DNA of 8,253 bases from Rhodospirillaceae bacterium (GTDB lineage: Bacteria; Pseudomonadota; Alphaproteobacteria; Thalassobaculales; Thalassobaculaceae). The notes below the pieces were generated by a model, which worked only from the letters and a program-made list of their open reading frames with translations, was not told where the DNA came from and ran no database searches. Positions 7,221 through 8,253 of the stretch are shown here, in pieces. The translations under genes and the position numbers were made by a program. Within the stretch, counting starts at the first letter, position 1. Every line of letters starts with the position of its first letter. The stretch lies in assembly GCA_002701455.1 (NCBI GenBank), contig NZVJ01000074.1, positions 1 through 8,253 of the forward strand, in the 5' to 3' direction.

Positions 7221-7325
7221 AATTGTCTGCAGTAGTCTTTTTTAATTAATTGTTCTCCAAACGCCCCTATAAAATTGAGGATTTTTTTTACTTTCTGATC
7301 GTGTGGGAGCGTGGTAGTTGGGAAG
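7221..7325. promoter_or_regulatory. Divergent intergenic region between the ABC-F and permease genes
   Basis: This 105-base region lies between two genes transcribed away from each other, so it should hold a promoter for each. It is AT-rich, with the palindrome TTAATTAA (7242-7249) and a T run (7282-7289). On the plus strand TATAAAAT (7268-7275) could be a -10 element for the permease gene, but the nearest -35-like sequence, TTGTTC (7250-7255), is too close. No convincing minus-strand promoter was found by eye. Confidence 0.4.
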
Positions 7326-8222
7326 ATGATTTTGAATCTCAAAAATTTTAAGAACGGTTCGTCCTCTCTTAAGGGGATATGTTGCATGCTTGGCGGGGCA
7401 CTCTCTCTTACTGTTAATGACGCCATGGCAAAATACCTCACTCAATCATATCCCGTTGGCCAAGTAATGGCGGTTCGTGGACTATCAATTCTAATACTTC
7501 TGATAACTTGTTTATTTTTAATGGACAACCTTAAAGCTCTTAAAATTCGTTCTTGGAAGGGGCATCTTCTCAGAGCAGGAACAATGACTGGATCTACATT
7601 CCTTTTTATCACTGGGCTCAGTTTTCTGCCAATAGCAGACGCTATTTCGATAGCATTTGTTGCTCCAATTCTTACTACCATTCTTGGCATAGTAATTTTA
7701 AAGGAGACAGTTAGCTGGCAAAGATGGACAGCTATCATTATAGGATTTTGCGGTGTGATAATCATCGTACAACCTACTAGCGACGCATTTAGAATAGCTG
7801 CACTAGCTCCTTTGGGAGCGGCCGCTTTCGGAGCAGCAAGAGATGTTGTAACAAGAGCTATCAGCGTGTCTGAAAATTCAATTTCTATTCTTTTTAGCAG
7901 TATGCTAATGATCACTATTGCCGGTTTTATAACTTATCCTCTTGGATGGCATGCAGTTAAGCTAGATCATGTTTGGATTTTTATAGCTTCTAGCTTATTG
8001 GTAGGGCTCGCTCAGTATCTCATGATTGAAGCATTTCGATTGGGCGAAGTCGCGATAATTTCTCCTTTTAAATACTCAAGTTTGTTATGGGCTATTTTAA
8101 TAGGACTACTAATATGGAATGATTTACCAAGTAAATATGTTGTTTTAGGAGCTATAATTTTGATAGTGAGTGGAATTTATCTTTTAAGGAACGAAAGTAA
8201 CAAGGAAGATGATGATAGATAA
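7326..8222 (+). CDS. EamA/DMT-superfamily inner-membrane permease
   Basis: The 298-residue product is a ten-helix permease of the drug/metabolite transporter superfamily, made of two EamA repeats (about 10-145 and 155-290). Family marks include an N-terminal helix ending NDAMAKYL followed by YPVGQVMAVRG, the helix PIADAISIAFVAPILTTILG, and LKETVSWQRWTAIIIGFCGVI at the end of repeat 1; in repeat 2, EAFRLGEVAIISPFKYSSLLWAI. The substrate cannot be told; family members export amino acids, metabolites or drugs. The start is uncertain. GTG at 7311 extends the frame by 5 residues. ATG at 7386 has a better ribosome-binding site (AAGGGG, 7371-7376) but would cut into the first helix. ATG at 7326 keeps that helix whole and was chosen, though GGGAAG lies directly against it, too close for a normal site. 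It is divergent from the ABC-F gene, and the next gene overlaps its end. Confidence 0.9.
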   Translation: MILNLKNFKNGSSSLKGICCMLGGALSLTVNDAMAKYLTQSYPVGQVMAVRGLSILILLITCLFLMDNLKALKIRSWKGHLLRAGTMTGSTFLFITGLSFLPIADAISIAFVAPILTTILGIVILKETVSWQRWTAIIIGFCGVIIIVQPTSDAFRIAALAPLGAAAFGAARDVVTRAISVSENSISILFSSMLMITIAGFITYPLGWHAVKLDHVWIFIASSLLVGLAQYLMIEAFRLGEVAIISPFKYSSLLWAILIGLLIWNDLPSKYVVLGAIILIVSGIYLLRNESNKEDDDR

Positions 8223-8253
8223 TTCGTTTAAGCCAGAATATTCTGAATTACTT
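8212..8253 (+). CDS. Start of an unidentified gene, cut by the window end
   Basis: A strong Shine-Dalgarno sequence, AAGGA (8202-8206), lies 5 bases before an ATG at 8212, with another in-frame ATG at 8209. The frame stays open to the last base and reads MIDNSFKPEYSELL. It overlaps the end of the permease gene by 11 bases in a different frame, an arrangement typical of translationally coupled operon genes. Only 14 codons are visible and I do not recognise the protein, so no function is proposed. Confidence 0.55.
   Translation, partial: MIDNSFKPEYSELL

Noticed and set aside
7217..7441. Minus-strand frame of 74 codons overlapping the ABC-F start
   Set aside because: It covers the divergent intergenic region and the permease start, shows no family features and is best explained as a shadow.
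7442..7915. Minus-strand open frame of 157 codons inside the permease gene
   Set aside because: It is antisense to transmembrane helices with clear EamA motifs; its composition reflects the opposite strand.

Overview
The window suggests a free-living, fairly AT-rich Gram-negative bacterium, most likely an alphaproteobacterium. This rests on the style of the protein sequences: a metC-type lyase, an LysR-like ModE DNA-binding domain, a ModA with a PAGIYAKQAL-type segment, a four-domain rhodanese, and an EamA permease. It is an inference from remembered family features, not a database result. No RNA genes, insertion sequences, CRISPR arrays or prophage genes are visible, and coding density is high.

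Layout. Positions 1-558 hold the 3' part of a cystathionine beta-lyase gene (metC), followed after 14 bases by a short ModE-type regulator (573-914). After a 76-base gap comes a compact molybdate ABC transporter operon: modA (991-1776), modB (GTG start, 1780-2490) and modC (2487-3557, overlapping modB by 4 bases). A four-domain rhodanese gene (5171 to 3567, minus strand) converges on modC with only 9 bases between the two stop codons. Upstream of it on the minus strand lies a 120-base intergenic region with a good sigma-70-type promoter for the rhodanese gene and an odd plus-strand ribosome-binding site with an 8-codon reading frame. Next is an ABC-F ATPase of the YheS type (7220 to 5292, minus strand). 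Divergent from it is an EamA/DMT-family permease (7326-8222, plus strand). The first codons of a further gene overlap the end of the permease gene and run off the window.

How the genes work together. ModA, ModB and ModC form a complete high-affinity molybdate importer: periplasmic binding protein, membrane channel and ATPase. The ModE-like protein just upstream is the obvious candidate regulator. It consists only of the DNA-binding half of ModE and lacks the molybdate-binding Mop domains, so how it would sense molybdate is open. The rhodanese has two domains with a catalytic cysteine and two without. Its position beside the molybdate genes, and the neighbouring metC, give a loose sulfur/molybdenum theme, but nothing in the sequence proves a link. 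The ABC-F ATPase and the permease look like unrelated housekeeping and transport genes.

I see no clear undescribed system. The points most worth checking are the sensor-less ModE beside modABC, the half-inactive rhodanese array, and the apparent remnant of a divergent gene start at 5267-5306.
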